Of a DNA stretch of 64,000 bases, positions 16,115 through 23,852 are shown piece by piece. The translations under genes were made by a program, and so were the position numbers. Each line of letters starts with the position of its first letter. Position 1 is the stretch's first letter. The stretch spans positions 62,001 through 126,000 of the forward strand of contig NZ_JNNO01000043.1 of assembly GCF_000735585.1 (NCBI RefSeq). Reading direction: 5' to 3'. Under the pieces are notes generated by a model. The model searched no databases and had not been told where the DNA came from. It saw only the letters and a program-made list of their open reading frames with translations. Source of the DNA: Devosia sp. LC5. Lineage in GTDB: Bacteria > Pseudomonadota > Alphaproteobacteria > Rhizobiales > Devosiaceae.

Positions 16115-16348
16115 TTAATGCGCCAGCCCCTTATACCGCTTGCCTTTGAGCGCTGTCGGTCTGCCGCTCTCAGCAACTTCATGGGCTATTGCCAGCACTT
16201 CCAGCCATGCCCCAAGCTTTGCCGGAACCTCCGCAAGCCCCAGCGAATAGGCCTCCGTCAGACTTTCATCGCAGCCGAGAATTCCTGCCAATGTCTCGGT
16301 AGACCAGTGCAGGTGCTCTAGGCATTCGTTGAAGCGGGCAGGGGTCAT
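16115..16348 (-). CDS. small HTH-like phage protein
   Basis: 77 residues: MTPARFNECLEHLHWSTETL then AGILGCDESLTEAYSLGLAE, a helix-turn-helix-like pattern, and AKLGAWLEVLAIAHE. The ATG overlaps the repressor stop by four bases, so it is co-translated with it. Probably a second regulator of immunity. Confidence 0.75.
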   Translation of the reverse strand: MTPARFNECLEHLHWSTETLAGILGCDESLTEAYSLGLAEVPAKLGAWLEVLAIAHEVAESGRPTALKGKRYKGLAH

Positions 16349-17067
16349 CCCGGCAACCTATGGATGATGTCCCTCACCAATCCGACGATGGCGACCTCAA
16401 CCCCATTATCCTCCCATGTGTCATGCTCGACCACGATGGGCTTGTGCTTGGGGTTGGTCGACCGCGGCTGAAACTCTATGCGATCATCGAACCAGGCGAC
16501 CTGTTTTACGGTCAGCTCGCGCTCCTGGCCGCCATTTCGCGACCGCTGGACCACGACGACAAGGCCGTCACGGAGCGGCGATCGACTGGCGATCTCATCA
16601 TAGCGAACAGCGACCACCCTTGACCCCGGAGTGATTGGGTGGGGCTGCAACGCGTTCATGCTGTCGCCGGCGACGTTGTAAACGTCCTGAGTGGCGTCGG
16701 GGTATTTGTCGTCAGGGGGAACGGCGACCCATTCCGGTGACGATTGGTCAAACTCGTCTACCTCGCGCCAGGCGCCGGCCTCAACTGTGGCTACCACGAT
16801 CGCCGAGCCAAGCGACCGGCCGCGCTGCACCCCGTCAGGCTCGGGCGTTGCGCTGGTCTTCGCCTCCCATGGAAGTCGATTGAGCATCAGGTCTTCGGTG
16901 GACACGCCCAGGTGCTCAGCCATCAGAGCCGCGCGATCCCTCTTGAGCTTTGAGTGATCATTGGCGAGGCGGTTCACGGTCGCCCGCGAAACGCCGATCA
17001 AATCCGCAAGCGCTTCCTGTGAAGCGATGGGCGAATTTTTGATGAAGGGTTCGAGCCAATTTGCCAT
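16345..17067 (-). CDS. CI-type prophage repressor with S24 self-cleavage domain
   Basis: 240 residues. The N-terminal helix-turn-helix (SQEALADLIGVSRATVNRLA, residues 16-35) should bind the 19-bp operators. The C-terminal S24 peptidase domain has a candidate Ala-Gly cleavage site (EAGAW, 97-98), catalytic Ser136 in GDSMN and Lys188 in LTVKQV, so RecA-stimulated self-cleavage looks possible. Start ATG 17067 gives the natural N-terminus MANWLEPFIK. Confidence 0.92.
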   Translation of the reverse strand: MANWLEPFIKNSPIASQEALADLIGVSRATVNRLANDHSKLKRDRAALMAEHLGVSTEDLMLNRLPWEAKTSATPEPDGVQRGRSLGSAIVVATVEAGAWREVDEFDQSSPEWVAVPPDDKYPDATQDVYNVAGDSMNALQPHPITPGSRVVAVRYDEIASRSPLRDGLVVVVQRSRNGGQERELTVKQVAWFDDRIEFQPRSTNPKHKPIVVEHDTWEDNGVEVAIVGLVRDIIHRLPG

Positions 17068-17143
17068 GCGACATCTATCCAGCATGGCGCGTATCGCATC
17101 TATGCCAGAAAATGTTACACGATGCTTGACATGATGTGGCAGA

Positions 17144-17162
17144 TGTAGCAAAAACTGTTACA
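17144..17162 (+). promoter_or_regulatory. repressor operator at cro-like gene
   Basis: TGTAGCAAAAACTGTTACA, inverted-repeat arms TGTAGCA/TGTTACA with a 5-bp centre. It touches the first base of the cro-like ATG (17162), and a TTGACA lies upstream at 17126-17131. Matches the leftward operator at 18 of 19 bases. Confidence 0.75.
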
Positions 17163-17362
17163 TGCAACTTGAAGCGTACATCAAACAGCATACGACCGTA
17201 ACCGAATTCGCGAAGCAGCTCAAAAAGAGCCGCCAGCAGGTTCACCGCTACATGCGTGGGGAGCATTTGACGCTCTCCATCATCGACAGGATCGAAGCGG
17301 AAACTCGAGGCCAGGTTACGGCGGCTGACCTTCGTGCATCTCGATCAGAGGCAGCAGCATGA
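17162..17362 (+). CDS. Cro-like regulator
   Basis: 66 residues. VTEFAKQLKKSRQQVHRYMR is a helix-turn-helix; the rest is a short helix typical of Cro/XRE proteins. It is divergent from the repressor and first in the rightward operon. The operator at its start codon suggests control by the repressor or by itself. Confidence 0.83.
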   Translation: MQLEAYIKQHTTVTEFAKQLKKSRQQVHRYMRGEHLTLSIIDRIEAETRGQVTAADLRASRSEAAA

Positions 17363-17718
17363 GCCCCAACGAAATCCCACCGGAAATCTATGAACGCGCC
17401 GAAATCCTGATGGACCAGTTCCGTCACATCGAGGATGCCCGCGAGCTTATTGCCCGCATCCTGATGGAAGTAGGGCAGGGCGCTCAGTCCGCGCCGGTCG
17501 GCCTCGGCCTCACGACCTTGCAGGCTAGTGGGCTGGAATTCATCACCGACTACGTGAAGGCCCGCGGCGCCTCCCCATCCTTTGACGACATAGCGGACGG
17601 CCTCGGCATGAATAGCCGCCGAGCGGTGCATCGCCTGGTGCACCAGCTTGCGGATCGCGGTGCCATCAGCATCGCGCCAAGGCGCGCCCGCTCCATCTCC
17701 ATCGTTGGGAGGGCATAG
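17359..17718 (+). CDS. LexA-type winged-helix DNA-binding protein
   Basis: 119 residues. The C-terminal half reads LTTLQASGLEFITDYVKARG, then SFDDIADGLGMNSRRAVHRL, VHQLADRGAISI: the LexA N-terminal-domain pattern without any peptidase domain. It overlaps the cro-like stop by four bases and abuts the next gene. Likely a phage transcription regulator. Confidence 0.82.
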   Translation: MSPNEIPPEIYERAEILMDQFRHIEDARELIARILMEVGQGAQSAPVGLGLTTLQASGLEFITDYVKARGASPSFDDIADGLGMNSRRAVHRLVHQLADRGAISIAPRRARSISIVGRA

Positions 17719-18765
17719 ATGGCTTACCCATCCAACTCCGGTGACAGTGTTGCCCATACCCAGATCAGGGCCTTTGTCGAGCGCGTGGAGCGTTTGGACG
17801 AAGAGCTCAAGGCGATCAACGACGACAAAAAGGAAATATTCGCCGAGGCGCGTGGCAACGGTTTCGACATCACTGCCCTCAAGCAGGTGATCAAGCTCCG
17901 TCGCCAGGACGCCAATGAGCGGATGGAGCGTGAGGCGATAGTCGAACTGTACATGTCCGCGCTCGGCATGGTTCCGCCGCCGGAATACGAGGCGCTTCCC
18001 GTGCAGGTGCAGGCGCGCGTAGAAAACATTGAACAATTTGGCTCCAATGAAGCCGAAACCGAACCCCAGCCTGCCCCCCAGGCTGGTAGCGACCTGACCA
18101 CACCCGCACCCCTCAATGGTCAGGTCGCATCTAATCAGCCGGAAACGGTTGCACCGAGCGCGGAACCCGAAAGGGCCTCCGCAGAGGACGGGTCGGAGGC
18201 TTCGCCCGTCCTCGCCAATTCCGACCCTGCCAGCAATGGTGGTAGCCAGAGCCCTGATGTCGTGGGTCGAGACACGGACGATGCTGCGCCGTCCTCTGGT
18301 GAAGCGCAGCAACCAATTGCGGCCACGGGTAAGCCGGCGGAGGGCCAAGCCTCTGCCGCTCCGGCGCTGTATGCCGAACCCGGCATCGTCACATGGGAAC
18401 TGACCCCACCCGAAGGCGTAGAGCGTCACGAATACTCTGCCGCATTCGGTGATATCGGTCAGGACATAGCGGTCATCGAGGAAGACCTTCTCGCCGCCCG
18501 TGCTGAACCGATCGTCAAGATCGGCAACCGCATCCTTGACGGCTGGGCCAGGTACATGAAGGCCCGAGAACTCGGGATCGAATACCCGGTCGTTCAATAT
18601 GACGGCCACGATTTCCTGCTCGACTGCATCAAGTGGAACCTGGCTGGACGTATCCTCACCGATGCGCAGAAGAGCCTCATCACCAAGCGTCTGATTGCCG
18701 CCTATCCGCAGCGCAAGGGCATCATAATCGCCGCCATGGAAATGGATACGGAGATGGTCGCATGA
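17719..18765 (+). CDS. GapR (DUF2312)-ParB-like fusion protein
   Basis: 348 residues in three parts. Residues about 10-85 are a GapR/DUF2312 domain (HTQIRAFVERVERLDEELKA, GFDITALKQVIKLRR), which in host proteins binds overtwisted AT-rich DNA. Residues about 108-220 are a Pro/Ala/Ser-rich linker. Residues about 222-335 resemble a ParB/sulfiredoxin-type N-terminal domain: EPIVKIGNRILDGWARYMKA, then VVQYDGHDFLL and LAGRILTDAQKSLITKRL. The second assignment rests on pattern recognition. No ParA is encoded nearby. Early operon position suggests a role in replication or expression. Confidence 0.85.
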   Translation: MAYPSNSGDSVAHTQIRAFVERVERLDEELKAINDDKKEIFAEARGNGFDITALKQVIKLRRQDANERMEREAIVELYMSALGMVPPPEYEALPVQVQARVENIEQFGSNEAETEPQPAPQAGSDLTTPAPLNGQVASNQPETVAPSAEPERASAEDGSEASPVLANSDPASNGGSQSPDVVGRDTDDAAPSSGEAQQPIAATGKPAEGQASAAPALYAEPGIVTWELTPPEGVERHEYSAAFGDIGQDIAVIEEDLLAARAEPIVKIGNRILDGWARYMKARELGIEYPVVQYDGHDFLLDCIKWNLAGRILTDAQKSLITKRLIAAYPQRKGIIIAAMEMDTEMVA

Positions 18766-18875
18766 CGTCGCGCCCCGGATCCATGAACCCCACACCAGCG
18801 CTATGGGCTCTGGCCGCATCTCTGATGCTGGTCGGAACGGCTGCGGCTGTCCTGCGCCTTGTAGGAGGCTTCTGA
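18762..18875 (+). CDS. 37-residue membrane peptide
   Basis: MTSRPGSMNPTPALWALAAS then a hydrophobic run to LRLVGGF: one transmembrane helix. The ATG overlaps the fusion-gene stop by four bases (ATGA), and GGAGG near its end could serve the next start. Function unknown. Confidence 0.55.
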   Translation: MTSRPGSMNPTPALWALAASLMLVGTAAAVLRLVGGF

Positions 18876-18982
18876 TGAGGTTGATCAACAAGGTCACCAT
18901 CACTGTCTCCCTGGCCGGTTTGTCGTGGGCACTGGTGGGTGGGATTGTGCTCGCCCTGTGGTTTGGGAGTGGGCAGCTATGA
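18875..18982 (+). CDS. 35-residue membrane peptide
   Basis: MRLINKVTITVSLAGLSWAL then GGIVLALWFGSGQL: one transmembrane helix. It starts one base into the preceding stop (TGATG), with AGGAGG ten bases upstream. Two consecutive single-pass microproteins end the first rightward block. Confidence 0.55.
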   Translation: MRLINKVTITVSLAGLSWALVGGIVLALWFGSGQL

Positions 18983-18987
18983 AGGCT

Positions 18988-19347
18988 CTACGCCTTTCCG
19001 CCATTGATCAGCACCAGACACGGGGGCGACCTGGTTCTGCGTTGCGCGCCTCGATGCCTGTTGCTGGCAACGATCCGCAGCAGGACTGGTCGGCCATGTG
19101 CCGGGCTGGGTCCAATGGGTCCGCCAACACCCAAACTCGCGGGGATAGTCTCCGCGCTTCTCATTCTCATCGGGTGGGTCTCCTCCCCGCCCGCGGGCGA
19201 GTGATCTGTTTCGATCTCCTCCTCCCTGTCGAGCAGGTCGTTCGCCCACTTCATCAAGTGCGAAGCTTCGGTTCCCGCCGTCGCTTCGCGCATTTCCTGC
19301 CGGCGCAGCAGATCTCTCAAGGCCTCGCTCACCGGTTCAACCACCAC
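18988..19347 (-). CDS. hypothetical leftward protein
   Basis: 119 residues from a GTG start with AAAGG upstream; the first 55 residues (VSEALRDLLRRQEMREATAG, EASHLMKWANDLLDREEEIE) are convincingly protein-like, while the C-terminal part is basic and less so. It would be convergent with the membrane peptides and divergent from 19442. An overlapping rightward frame exists but reads poorly. Function unknown. Confidence 0.45.
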   Translation of the reverse strand: MVVEPVSEALRDLLRRQEMREATAGTEASHLMKWANDLLDREEEIETDHSPAGGEETHPMRMRSAETIPASLGVGGPIGPSPAHGRPVLLRIVASNRHRGAQRRTRSPPCLVLINGGKA

Positions 19348-19441
19348 AAATCGCCTTTCGTATTCGCTTCATCCGATGGTTCAAAAACTATCGGGAAAGC
19401 ATTTGCAGATGGGCAAAATCTCTTTGCACGAGGATCAAAAA

Positions 19442-19840
19442 ATGACTGATCTCTGCGCAAACGACCTTGAGCCGGAAACCTTGGTCTCCAAGGCAAAGGA
19501 ATGGGCGATAGCGCTCTGGGAGCGCGCCGAAGACCTCGAAGGACTTGGCAGCGAGAACGCCATGCACACTGCCGCCCGCTGGGCTGGCGTGACGCCTGGG
19601 CTTCTATGGCGCCTCCGCTATCGGCGGCCGACGACGATCGACGCCTCGCCATTCCTCAAGCTCCAAAACACTTACAGCCGTCTGATCAATTCGGTGGAGG
19701 GCAAAAGTGCCGAAAACCTCATCGCCCTCAGGGCTCTTCCGCCTACTCCGGCTCGTGCGCGGCTTATCCGTCAACTGGAGGAGTTCTTGGGAATTGCGCC
19801 GGGCGAGGCGCCGCGACCGATTGCCGAACGAGCCGCCTGA
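19442..19840 (+). CDS. hypothetical phage protein
   Basis: 132 residues. I start at ATG 19442, with AGGA eight bases upstream. A helical central domain reads AKEWAIALWERAEDLEGLGS, then MHTAARWAGVTPGLLWRLRY, resembling a small helix-turn-helix region found in phage early genes. First gene of the second rightward early block. Confidence 0.7.
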   Translation: MTDLCANDLEPETLVSKAKEWAIALWERAEDLEGLGSENAMHTAARWAGVTPGLLWRLRYRRPTTIDASPFLKLQNTYSRLINSVEGKSAENLIALRALPPTPARARLIRQLEEFLGIAPGEAPRPIAERAA

Positions 19841-19861
19841 ACGGCCGGAGGCCCAGAGGAA

Positions 19862-20068
19862 ATGAAACCCCAGCTCCGGCCCCAGATCACTCAATGCGAG
19901 GGCAAAAGGTCATATCCGACCTGGTCGCTCGCCCGCGATGGACGCGGTCCCTCTGAGCGTCTCGACATTTACCGCTGCCCGCACTGCGGACAGTTCCACC
20001 TCGGAAACAAGCCTAAGGGGCAGGGGCGCCCGAAGCCGCCGCCGCCGGCAATCGAATTGGAGTTTTGA
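19862..20068 (+). CDS. zinc-ribbon phage protein
   Basis: 68 residues with YRCPHCGQFHLGN, a C-x2-C plus histidine knuckle common in short phage proteins, and a proline-rich tail. It ends overlapping the next start region. Function unknown. Confidence 0.75.
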   Translation: MKPQLRPQITQCEGKRSYPTWSLARDGRGPSERLDIYRCPHCGQFHLGNKPKGQGRPKPPPPAIELEF

Positions 20069-20070
20069 GC

Positions 20071-20262
20071 ATGTTCCCAGACTTCTCGGGTTTCATTTAC
20101 CTGGCATACGCCGGTGTGTTCGGTTTTGCGGTGACAGTTGGCCTTCTTTTGACGGGCCTTGCGGCCCTGGCCGCGTCAGTCCCGGCTATCGTTTGGGTCA
20201 CGGTTCCAATCGGTCTTGGCGTCGTTTCATGCGTCGCCCTTCGGATTTGGATGGGCGAATGA
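20071..20262 (+). CDS. small phage membrane protein
   Basis: 63 residues from ATG 20071 (a TTG at 20065 is possible). Two hydrophobic helices: FAVTVGLLLTGLAALAAS and AIVWVTVPIGLGVVSCVALR. It overlaps the next gene by four bases. Inner-membrane protein of unknown role. Confidence 0.65.
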   Translation: MFPDFSGFIYLAYAGVFGFAVTVGLLLTGLAALAASVPAIVWVTVPIGLGVVSCVALRIWMGE

Positions 20263-20495
20263 TCATGCCCCTCTCCATGCCCCACTCCCGAAAGCTCATC
20301 CACAAGCAGGATGAAGTAGCAGCCAAGCTCCGCAAGGAAGTCCGGGCAGCAGGCATCACAGGCTTAAGGAAACAGCGCCAGGCCATCCAGAAGGCGGCGA
20401 ATGGCCGTCCGGCTGATCTGGCCGAGAAAGCCCGTGAAGCCCTCCGTGAGCGTCGGGTTCAACGCGACCTCGATATGATCGCGGGGCGGATATGA
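20259..20495 (+). CDS. hypothetical basic helical protein
   Basis: 78 residues from ATG 20259, which overlaps the preceding stop (ATGA). Rich in Lys/Arg and helical: LIHKQDEVAAKLRKEVRAAG, EKAREALRERRVQRDLDMIA. It overlaps the methyltransferase-like gene by four bases. May bind nucleic acid; unknown. Confidence 0.65.
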   Translation: MIMPLSMPHSRKLIHKQDEVAAKLRKEVRAAGITGLRKQRQAIQKAANGRPADLAEKAREALRERRVQRDLDMIAGRI

Positions 20496-21058
20496 CTGTC
20501 GGGCCTTCCAAATTTGCCCCCGTGGCAAACCAATTCTACCAGACCGAGCCATGGGCGACGGAGGTGCTGCTGCGGCATTTCCCCGTTGGCCGTGATGATG
20601 TGGTCTGGGAACCGGCGGCCGGCGCGCATCTGATGGCCGATGTTATTCGCGAGCACGGCGCCTTCGTCGTCACCAGCGACATTGAGACCTACACCAAGGG
20701 CCATCACTTCATATGTGACTTCATCGACGGGCCGGCTGATCAGCTTCTGCCTCAGCCTCATGCCATCATCACGAATCCCCCATATGGCAAAGGGAACCGT
20801 ATGGCCGTCCGCTTCGCTGAGCTATCGCTCGAGCGCTGCACGGGCTTGGTCGCTCTGCTGCTGACCGCCAAGTTCGATTTCGGCAAGACGCGCCGTCACC
20901 TGTTCCAGGACAATCCCCGGTTCATGGCGAAGATCGCTTTGCTCGACAGGATCTCATGGGCGGGTAACGGCGAGACCGGCACCGAAGATCACGCTTGGTA
21001 CGTCTGGGGCCCGGCCGGCCAGCAGCGCCAGCCCCTTATGCTCTGGGGTGCGAAATGA
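20492..21058 (+). CDS. SAM-methyltransferase-fold phage protein (NPPYG)
   Basis: 188 residues. A motif-I-like VWEPAAGAHLMADVIREHG is followed by ITNPPYGKGNRMAVRFAELS, the catalytic NPPY type used by amino-methyltransferases. It is smaller than a full DNA methyltransferase and lacks an obvious target-recognition domain. Overlaps the following methyltransferase by four bases, so the two are produced together. Confidence 0.82.
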   Translation: MTVGPSKFAPVANQFYQTEPWATEVLLRHFPVGRDDVVWEPAAGAHLMADVIREHGAFVVTSDIETYTKGHHFICDFIDGPADQLLPQPHAIITNPPYGKGNRMAVRFAELSLERCTGLVALLLTAKFDFGKTRRHLFQDNPRFMAKIALLDRISWAGNGETGTEDHAWYVWGPAGQQRQPLMLWGAK

Positions 21059-21801
21059 CCGTAGAGATCATCACTGGCGATTGCCGCGAAGTGCTAGCCG
21101 GATTTGCCGATGCCTCATTCGACTGCATCCTCACTGACCCACCATATGGCGAGACATCGCTGAAGTGGGACAAGTGGGTTCCCGGTTGGCCTGCGCTGGC
21201 CAAGCGCTTGCTGAAGCCGACGGGCTCAATGTGGTGCTTCGGCTCCGCGCGGATGTTCCATGAGAACGCTGCCGAGTTCGCCGGGTGGAAATTCGCGCAG
21301 GATCTGGTCTGGGAAAAGCAGAACGGGTCAGGCTTCCATGCCGATCGGTATAAGCGGGTGCACGAAAGCGCATGGCAGTTCTATCGCGCCGATGCGCCGT
21401 GGGCCGACGTCTACAAGAACCCCCAATATACCAATGATGCGACCGCGCGGGCAACGCGCCGCAAGACGCGGCCGACCCATATGGGCGTCATCGAAGGCCA
21501 GACTTATGTCAGTGAGGACGGCGGCCCGCGATTGGCGCGCAGCGTCATCTACTGCCGGAATGAGCATGGCAGGGCCGATCATCCCACGCAAAAGCCGATT
21601 CCCTTGGTGGAATCGATGTTGCTCTACGCCTGCCCACCGGGCGGTCGCGTGCTCGACATGTTCGCCGGCAGCGGCACCACCGGCATCGCGGCTGCTCGCA
21701 ACGGGATGTCCGCCCTTCTTGTCGAGGGGAAGCAAAAATTCACTGACGTAATCAGGCGGCGGCTCGAAGGCGATGCCCCGCTGCTGGGATCCGTCGCATG
21801 A
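21055..21801 (+). CDS. DNA N4-cytosine/N6-adenine methyltransferase (beta order)
   Basis: 248 residues from ATG 21055. Catalytic DPPYGE (residues 28-33) comes first, and the SAM motif FAGSGTTGIAA is near the C-terminus: the beta permutation. Between them lie HPTQKPIPLVESML and KPTGSMWCFG, typical of phage enzymes. No cognate endonuclease is adjacent, so it is an orphan methylase, possibly protecting phage DNA. Confidence 0.93.
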   Translation: MTVEIITGDCREVLAGFADASFDCILTDPPYGETSLKWDKWVPGWPALAKRLLKPTGSMWCFGSARMFHENAAEFAGWKFAQDLVWEKQNGSGFHADRYKRVHESAWQFYRADAPWADVYKNPQYTNDATARATRRKTRPTHMGVIEGQTYVSEDGGPRLARSVIYCRNEHGRADHPTQKPIPLVESMLLYACPPGGRVLDMFAGSGTTGIAAARNGMSALLVEGKQKFTDVIRRRLEGDAPLLGSVA

Positions 21802-22580
21802 CCAACCAAACCCTCACCATCATCACTCACTCCCGCCCTCATCAAACCTTCCGGGTAGGCTACGAAATGCCAGCAATGGACATCAAGGCAGGGGTGTCGT
21901 TTCAGGCCGCCCACTATGCCGCGGTACGATCCCGCCTGCTGGGCGCCCGCCCCAGGTCATTGCGCAAGCCTTTCCGTGCATGGTCCTATGCGCCCGCGCC
22001 ATTGCCCGTGCTGCCGGCAGAAGAAATCGAGCCGACGTCCGATACAGGTGCCAATTGGCGCACCATCGTCACGCGCGTTGCTCGACGTCATGGCATCTCG
22101 TCGGCCGATATTTTGAGCCATAACCGCAGCCGGCCAATCGTCCGAGCCAGGCAGGAAGCCATTTATCACGTGGCTATCGAGACAGGCATGACACTGCCCA
22201 TGATGGGGCGCAAGTTCGGCCGCGACCACACCACGATCCTGCACAGTTTCCGGACGCATAAGAAGCGCCTCAAGAGCGGTGAGGCCCCTCGGCGAGACAT
22301 GATCCTGACGTCCGTCGGCGAAGGCGGAACGCTCAAGCAGCGTTGCCAAGACGTGGTGAAGCTGATCGCCGTGAAGTACGGCCTGTCGACAGCCCAGATA
22401 TACGGAAACCAGCGACGAGCCGACATCATGGAAGCGCGTCGGGAGATATACCTGACCCTCTATCGTGACCACGGCTTCAACTATTCCGAGATCGGCCGGG
22501 GCATCGGGGATCGCGATCATCACACCATTATAAATGCCATCGGCCACCTGGTCGGACCCAAGGCGGAGGAGGTGGCATGA
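21798..22580 (+). CDS. protein with two DnaA domain-IV-like modules
   Basis: 260 residues. After a basic N-terminal 80 residues come two similar modules: about 87-157 (WRTIVTRVARRHGISSADIL to KFGRDHTTILHSFRTHKKR) and about 183-252 (CQDVVKLIAVKYGLSTAQIY to IGDRDHHTIINAIGHL). The 'GRDHTTILHS' string is the DnaA-box-recognition signature. There is no AAA+ ATPase. The likely role is DNA binding at DnaA-box-like sites, for phage replication or interference with host initiation. Confidence 0.88.
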   Translation: MTNQTLTIITHSRPHQTFRVGYEMPAMDIKAGVSFQAAHYAAVRSRLLGARPRSLRKPFRAWSYAPAPLPVLPAEEIEPTSDTGANWRTIVTRVARRHGISSADILSHNRSRPIVRARQEAIYHVAIETGMTLPMMGRKFGRDHTTILHSFRTHKKRLKSGEAPRRDMILTSVGEGGTLKQRCQDVVKLIAVKYGLSTAQIYGNQRRADIMEARREIYLTLYRDHGFNYSEIGRGIGDRDHHTIINAIGHLVGPKAEEVA

Positions 22581-23020
22581 GCGAGTATCCCGGCCAGTGC
22601 TTCGTCTACCTGATTTGCTCCCAGATCGACGGGAACCTCAAGGGACCCTGCAAGATCGGCATAAGCGACAAGCCACATAAGAGGCTCAAGCAGGTTCAGA
22701 CTGGCAGCCCACACAAATTGACACTAGCCTTCACCTTTCGCGTCTGGGAGCGGAGTTGGGCCTCGTTTTCTGAGGCATCATTCCATGCATCCCACAGAGA
22801 GAAAAGGATGCATGGCGAATGGTTCGACATGGACGCGCGGGACGCCCTGCATGGCCTGATCGAGGTGTTTGCACGCGGAATCCAAGATATGTACCGCGGC
22901 CAACCCGCCGAATTGCGAACTGAGGCCGCAGAAGCCTGCAACCTCATGGAGGCCTTCCGCTTGCTCAAAGCGATTGATGCCGCCGAAGCCGCCACTCGCA
23001 ATACTGGAGGCTTGCATTGA
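22577..23020 (+). CDS. GIY-YIG/T5orf172-like nuclease-domain protein
   Basis: 147 residues. The N-terminus FVYLICSQIDGNLKGPCKIG, then ISDKPHKRLKQVQTGSPHKL resembles the T5orf172/Mug113 branch of the GIY-YIG fold (VYL..., KIG.S..P..R...). The C-terminal part is helical. It overlaps both neighbours. Endonuclease activity is plausible but not shown. Confidence 0.78.
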   Translation: MSEYPGQCFVYLICSQIDGNLKGPCKIGISDKPHKRLKQVQTGSPHKLTLAFTFRVWERSWASFSEASFHASHREKRMHGEWFDMDARDALHGLIEVFARGIQDMYRGQPAELRTEAAEACNLMEAFRLLKAIDAAEAATRNTGGLH

Positions 23021-23634
23021 CCCGCCCATGGTATCGCCGCTTCCCTGACAACTTCATCGCCGGCACCGTTGGTCTGACGCTCGAAGAGAAGGGTGCCTAT
23101 AGCCTTGTCCTCGATCTGATGTACGTCCGCGGCGGCCCGGTTCCGGACGAGCCGAGGTACATCGCCGGCGTCTGCAACTGTTCTGTTCGGAAGTGGAATG
23201 CCATCCGCTCCAAGCTGATCGAGCTGGGCAAAATCCACGTGGTCAACGGTTTCCTCACCAATGAACGGGCCGAAAAAGAGATCGAAATATCGCTGAAAGA
23301 TGCTCAAGAACGCGCTGAAAATGGCGCCAAAGGCGGAAATAAATCAGCTGAAACGCGCAACGCATCCAATAAAAACAAGGGTGTAGCTAAAGCCCCGCTC
23401 AAGCTAGCGCGCGCCACTCAATATCAACATCAATTAAAGAAAGAGGGAAATTTGGTTTTGGTAGGGGGTGATGAAGCCCCGACCATCGTGCTCGATCGCA
23501 TCCACGACGAAGAACTGTTCTCGGCATGCGAGGCGATCAACGGCCAAGTGAAGCCATTCCTTCAGCGCTTCCCGTTCCCTCGCGAGGTCGTCGCCCAAGC
23601 AATGGCCGCCAAGAGCCTGAAGGCCACAGCATGA
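23017..23634 (+). CDS. DUF1376 replication-associated protein
   Basis: 205 residues from a TTG at 23017 that overlaps the preceding stop. The N-terminal DUF1376 domain reads RPWYRRFPDNFIAGTVGLTL, EEKGAYSLVLDLMY and VRKWNAIRSKLIELGKI. The low-complexity middle (NKSAETRNASNKNKG) is a linker. DUF1376 proteins usually lie in phage replication modules. It overlaps the next gene by four bases. Confidence 0.83.
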   Translation: MTRPWYRRFPDNFIAGTVGLTLEEKGAYSLVLDLMYVRGGPVPDEPRYIAGVCNCSVRKWNAIRSKLIELGKIHVVNGFLTNERAEKEIEISLKDAQERAENGAKGGNKSAETRNASNKNKGVAKAPLKLARATQYQHQLKKEGNLVLVGGDEAPTIVLDRIHDEELFSACEAINGQVKPFLQRFPFPREVVAQAMAAKSLKATA

Positions 23635-23852
23635 AAATCACCTTGGCCGAACAGATCATCGAGGCTGAAGTGCACCGCCGAGCCATCGAGAAGGCCTCGC
23701 AGACCAATCCCGATTTTATCAAGCGGCTCCACCGGTCAGAGGCGATCTGCCTCACGCTGGCGATGCTGCACGCAAACGAACCGGAGTTCCGGCAATTCAT
23801 GTCGGAGCTATCCATCAAAAACACCACAAACGAAGGGGCGAACAATGGCTAA
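23631..23852 (+). CDS. hypothetical phage protein
   Basis: 73 residues from ATG 23631, overlapping the DUF1376 stop (ATGA). Helical: MKITLAEQIIEAEVHRRAIE, LHRSEAICLTLAMLHANEPE. Widely seen as a short uncharacterised gene in phage early operons. Overlaps 23845. Confidence 0.7.
   Translation: MKITLAEQIIEAEVHRRAIEKASQTNPDFIKRLHRSEAICLTLAMLHANEPEFRQFMSELSIKNTTNEGANNG

Noticed and set aside
17719..18765. Plasmid partition locus
   Set aside because: The ParB-like domain has no ParA partner, no replication initiator of plasmid type and no parS cluster that I can see.
17248..18903. 551-residue minus-strand frame over the GapR-ParB-like gene
   Set aside because: The plus frame has recognisable domains, while the minus frame has none and crosses several coupled gene borders.
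18925..19449. 174-residue rightward frame across 18925-19449
   Set aside because: Poor codon and residue pattern compared with the opposite frame, and it runs through a likely divergent promoter.
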